Part shown: positions 61,778 to 64,000 of the stretch, piece by piece
Position numbering within the stretch: the stretch's first letter is position 1
How the letters are laid out: every line of letters begins with the position of its first letter
Source: Apilactobacillus kunkeei
GTDB lineage: Bacteria > Bacillota > Bacilli > Lactobacillales > Lactobacillaceae
Reading direction: 5' to 3'
Assembly (NCBI RefSeq): GCF_005930975.1
Contig: NZ_VBSE01000041.1
Location: forward strand, 62,001 to 126,000
DNA length: 64,000 nucleotides
Notes under the pieces: model-generated
Database searches by the model: none
The model's input: only the letters and a program-made list of their open reading frames with translations
Told to the model about the DNA's origin: nothing
Made by a program: the position numbers and the translations under genes

Positions 61778-62701
61778 TTATTTATTATTAGCTTTTCTTT
61801 CCTTTAATTCGGCGTTTAATGATTCCAAACGTTTATTAAGAATCAATTGGACTTGTTGATTTTTTCTCATATTATCGTTAGTCTTCTTAATTAATTCTTC
61901 AATCTCAGTGTTAGTGTAACCTGACATCTGTTTTTGCATAATATAAGTATCTTGGTAAGCACTGCTTACGATATCGTAACCACGTTTTCCCAAACTAACT
62001 AATCCACCAGCTGCATCATGTAGACTGGGTCTTTGACTAAAGTGATCAATATGAGTCATTAGTTCACGACTAATGGTGTTGTTCCAGAAACTAATCAATG
62101 ATCCAGCAAAGAATGCTGTAAAGATGGTCATGATTCCAAATGGTCCTGAAACAATAATGGCAACAAGCATAAAGATAATATCTTGAGCACTTCTCACTTT
62201 TCTGTACTCAATATGTGTTTTCTCAGAAATGATTGGTGCCAGTGCATCATAAGGAGATACACCTAATTTAGTTGCCATATAGATTGAAGTACCTAATGTA
62301 AAAACTAAAATACCAACAATAGCATCGAAGACCATCATAGGAATACTAATTTTACCAGGAAAAATCATTGAGTAAAAAGTACTGAAATATTCAATTTCAT
62401 ATCCTACTAATACCATGTTAAAAATGGTTCCTAATCCGATTTGTTTTCGATCAAAAATTAAAACAATAACGAATAATGCTAAGTTAGCAAATAATTGGAA
62501 TGACCCCAATGAAGTCCCCAATTTATTGGCCATCCCTGCATTCATAGCAGTAAATGGATCAATTCCGACATGTCCTGAGCGCATAAAAGCAGCTCCAAGA
62601 GCAATTAATGTAACTCCTATCAAGGACATAACTGCACGTAAAAATAAATCTAGCGGCTTGTTAATGACGTTTTTTGAGTTATCGTATGAAACGTTTTTCA
62701 T
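61778..62701 (-). CDS. YczE/YitT-like membrane protein with C-terminal coiled coil
   Basis: A 307-aa protein. Residues ~15-215 hold five or six helices with the YczE hallmark LIALGAAFMRSGHVGIDPFTAMNAGMANKLG. The second repeat-like stretch is IYMATKLGVSPYDALAPIISEKT. Residues ~255-307 are highly charged and look like a coiled coil (EEIKKTNDNMRK, LNKRLESLNAELKERK), which is unusual for the family. ATG 62701 follows AAGAAGG. No terminator is seen before the next promoter. Function unknown. Confidence 0.78.
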   Translation of the reverse strand: MKNVSYDNSKNVINKPLDLFLRAVMSLIGVTLIALGAAFMRSGHVGIDPFTAMNAGMANKLGTSLGSFQLFANLALFVIVLIFDRKQIGLGTIFNMVLVGYEIEYFSTFYSMIFPGKISIPMMVFDAIVGILVFTLGTSIYMATKLGVSPYDALAPIISEKTHIEYRKVRSAQDIIFMLVAIIVSGPFGIMTIFTAFFAGSLISFWNNTISRELMTHIDHFSQRPSLHDAAGGLVSLGKRGYDIVSSAYQDTYIMQKQMSGYTNTEIEELIKKTNDNMRKNQQVQLILNKRLESLNAELKERKANNK

Positions 62702-62792
62702 AATTTTTATACCTTCTTGTGTTTGTTTTTATTAATTATGATTGCGCTTACATTATAACCCTTTTATGTTTCTAAATGAAATAATTTATACT

Positions 62793-62828
62793 AAAAAAAG
62801 AGACAATGGTAAATCCATCGTCTCTCAT
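62793..62828 (-). terminator. Terminator of the MMPL gene
   Basis: GAGACGATGG and CCATTGTCTC arms, followed by a T run on the minus strand. Confidence 0.8.
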
Positions 62829-62846
62829 TATTATTATTTCCATCTA

Positions 62847-64000
62847 TTACTTATCTTCAGATTGGCCATAAGTCAATTTGATCAATGCTGAGATTAACAT
62901 TGGAATGATAAATACAAGGATGATTAATCCAACAATCACACCAACAGCAACTTGAATTAGAGTTAATACTCCTGATGGCATCAATGCCGCAAAAGTACCA
63001 CCTAAAATAATTGCTGCTGAGATAACTACAGTACCGATAACAGCACAAGCATGTTGAATTTGTTTTTCAGGTGTTGCGTCAACGCTGCCAAATTCTCGAT
63101 ATTTCATCATTAAGAAGATACTGTAATCAACACCTAATGCAATTAACATTACAAATGTGAAGAATGGTGTGTTCCAAGTTAAGAATTTTTCACCTAATAC
63201 GGCAGAACTAATTAACTTAGTGATACTTAGTGATGAAATGTAAGCAATAATTAATGTACCTAAGATGTAGAATGGTTGAAGAATTGATCTTGTAATAACC
63301 ATTAGTGCAATCATAATTCCGATAACCATAATTACTGCAGTTCTCAAAAAGTCGGAACTAGCGATGTGGTGAGTATCTGAAGTAGTTGCAGTCTGACCAC
63401 CAATTGCAACCACACTGTGATCTAATGAGGTACCTGAGATATTGTTGTATACCTTAGTTTGTAGGTTATCAACTTGGTTCATTGCACTTTCAGAATTAGG
63501 GTCTTTATCTAAGACAACAGTAATTTTTGCAGTCTTCTTATCTTCTGATAGATAAGTATTAACTGAACGTTTGAATGTATCACTCTTCAAGACGCTTTCT
63601 GGAATGTTAAATGAATCAGCAGCTTGTGAATTTGATAGAGAACTTAGGTAAGTGTTAGCACTACCCATTCCTTTTTCAATTTTATCTAAACCAACGCCCG
63701 CTTTCTTTAGCTTGGCTTGAGTCTCTTTTAATTGTTCAGCTAATGCCTTAGCATTGTCACCAATACCTTGAGTATTAGATGCAATCCCTTCTAGTTGTGA
63801 TTGTAAACCACTCATTAATGTTTGTTGTTTAGTTGCACTTTGTTGTAGTAAAGCACCTACAATTTGAAGCTGTGCTTGGCTAAGTGGTTGACCTACTGAG
63901 GCCATCTTTTGTTGTAATTGAGTTAGTACTTCTTGACCATTGGTACTACCTGTTTGACTACTCATTGCTTGAATATTCTTTAGATATTGTCCAATTGTCA
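62847..64000 (-). CDS. MMPL/RND family transporter, C-terminal part (partial)
   Basis: The frame is open to the right edge, so this is the last ~384 residues of a larger protein; the internal ATG at 63965 is not the start. The first ~150 residues are an extracytoplasmic helical, Gln-rich domain (LQQKMASVGQPLSQAQLQ, AKALAEQLKETQAKLKKAGVGL). Then come five helices with LIALGVDYSIFLMMKYREFG, the MMPL signature with the proton-relay Asp, near window residue 270. Firmicute members of this group move lipids or drugs, or are linked to secretion. A terminator follows. Confidence 0.88.
   Translation of the reverse strand, partial: TIGQYLKNIQAMSSQTGSTNGQEVLTQLQQKMASVGQPLSQAQLQIVGALLQQSATKQQTLMSGLQSQLEGIASNTQGIGDNAKALAEQLKETQAKLKKAGVGLDKIEKGMGSANTYLSSLSNSQAADSFNIPESVLKSDTFKRSVNTYLSEDKKTAKITVVLDKDPNSESAMNQVDNLQTKVYNNISGTSLDHSVVAIGGQTATTSDTHHIASSDFLRTAVIMVIGIMIALMVITRSILQPFYILGTLIIAYISSLSITKLISSAVLGEKFLTWNTPFFTFVMLIALGVDYSIFLMMKYREFGSVDATPEKQIQHACAVIGTVVISAAIILGGTFAALMPSGVLTLIQVAVGVIVGLIILVFIIPMLISALIKLTYGQSEDK

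Noticed and set aside
63963-63965. ATG as start of the MMPL gene
   Set aside because: The frame continues without a stop to the window edge, and a 372-aa product would lack the first half of an MMPL transporter.
1-64000. CRISPR arrays, insertion sequences, prophage or integrative elements, tRNA and rRNA genes
   Set aside because: Looked for by eye on both strands; no repeat-spacer series, transposase, integrase, phage gene or tRNA cloverleaf was found.

Overview
The window is AT-rich, densely coded DNA from a low-GC Gram-positive bacterium. The gene set points to the family Lactobacillaceae: T-box and lysine-riboswitch leaders, a PepO-type M13 peptidase, several DHA2-type drug pumps, an OpuA-type betaine ABC transporter, an RNase H with an N-terminal viroplasmin domain, a PerR-type regulator, and an archaeal-type PEP carboxylase of the kind known from Leuconostoc and Oenococcus. 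Genus cannot be fixed from the sequence alone. I found no tRNA, rRNA, CRISPR array, insertion sequence, integrase or prophage gene, so this reads as ordinary chromosome.

Layout. 1-8.3 kb: a clipped membrane gene, small hypothetical genes, a DHA2 pump with a structured leader, an unusual aquaglyceroporin-like channel, DegV, a DUF2798 protein, a nuclease-helicase fusion and a beta-propeller lactonase. 8.4-12.1 kb: a T-box controlled S-methylmethionine permease plus homocysteine methyltransferase, a small GNAT-like protein and PerR. 12.1-22.2 kb: the whole aspartate-to-lysine route by the acetylated branch. The minus-strand operon lysA-dapH-deacetylase-dapA-dapB-patA-asd lies behind a lysine riboswitch; aspartokinase and dapF diverge from it. 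24.7-27.4 kb: PEP carboxylase and an aspartate-type aminotransferase, which would supply oxaloacetate and aspartate to that route. 27.6-29.1 kb: two tandem VIT/CCC1-type metal transporters behind a promoter carrying a PerR-box match. 29.1-33.3 kb: a methionine ABC transporter with an M20 peptidase behind a second T-box. 33.4-49.1 kb: a membrane protein, S9 peptidase, YibE/F pair, OpuA, PepO, a DHA2 pump, a DUF915 hydrolase, methionine aminopeptidase, a 2-hydroxyacid dehydrogenase and a BCCT betaine transporter. 49.3-64 kb: an acetyltransferase, a two-domain RNase H, pyridoxal kinase, cold-shock protein, TetR, membrane proteins, two EamA transporters, an amino-acid permease with a peptide-coding attenuator, and a clipped MMPL protein.

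The strongest candidates for something undescribed are regulatory. (1) The permease at 60084-61475 has a leader with its own promoter, Shine-Dalgarno sequence, a 21-codon ORF carrying Asn-Asn-Asn-Phe-Phe-Phe, a 13-bp RNA helix made by those codons, and two tandem terminators with interchangeable cores. This looks like classical ribosome-mediated attenuation. (2) The BCCT gene lacks any AUG/GUG/UUG start at its conserved N-terminus and appears to start at AUU. (3) The first DHA2 pump has an 82-nt leader that folds into a closed multi-arm structure I cannot assign to a known class. Protein-level oddities are a DinG-type helicase that has lost all four Fe-S cysteines, and an RNase H carrying a second, catalytically dead RNase H domain.
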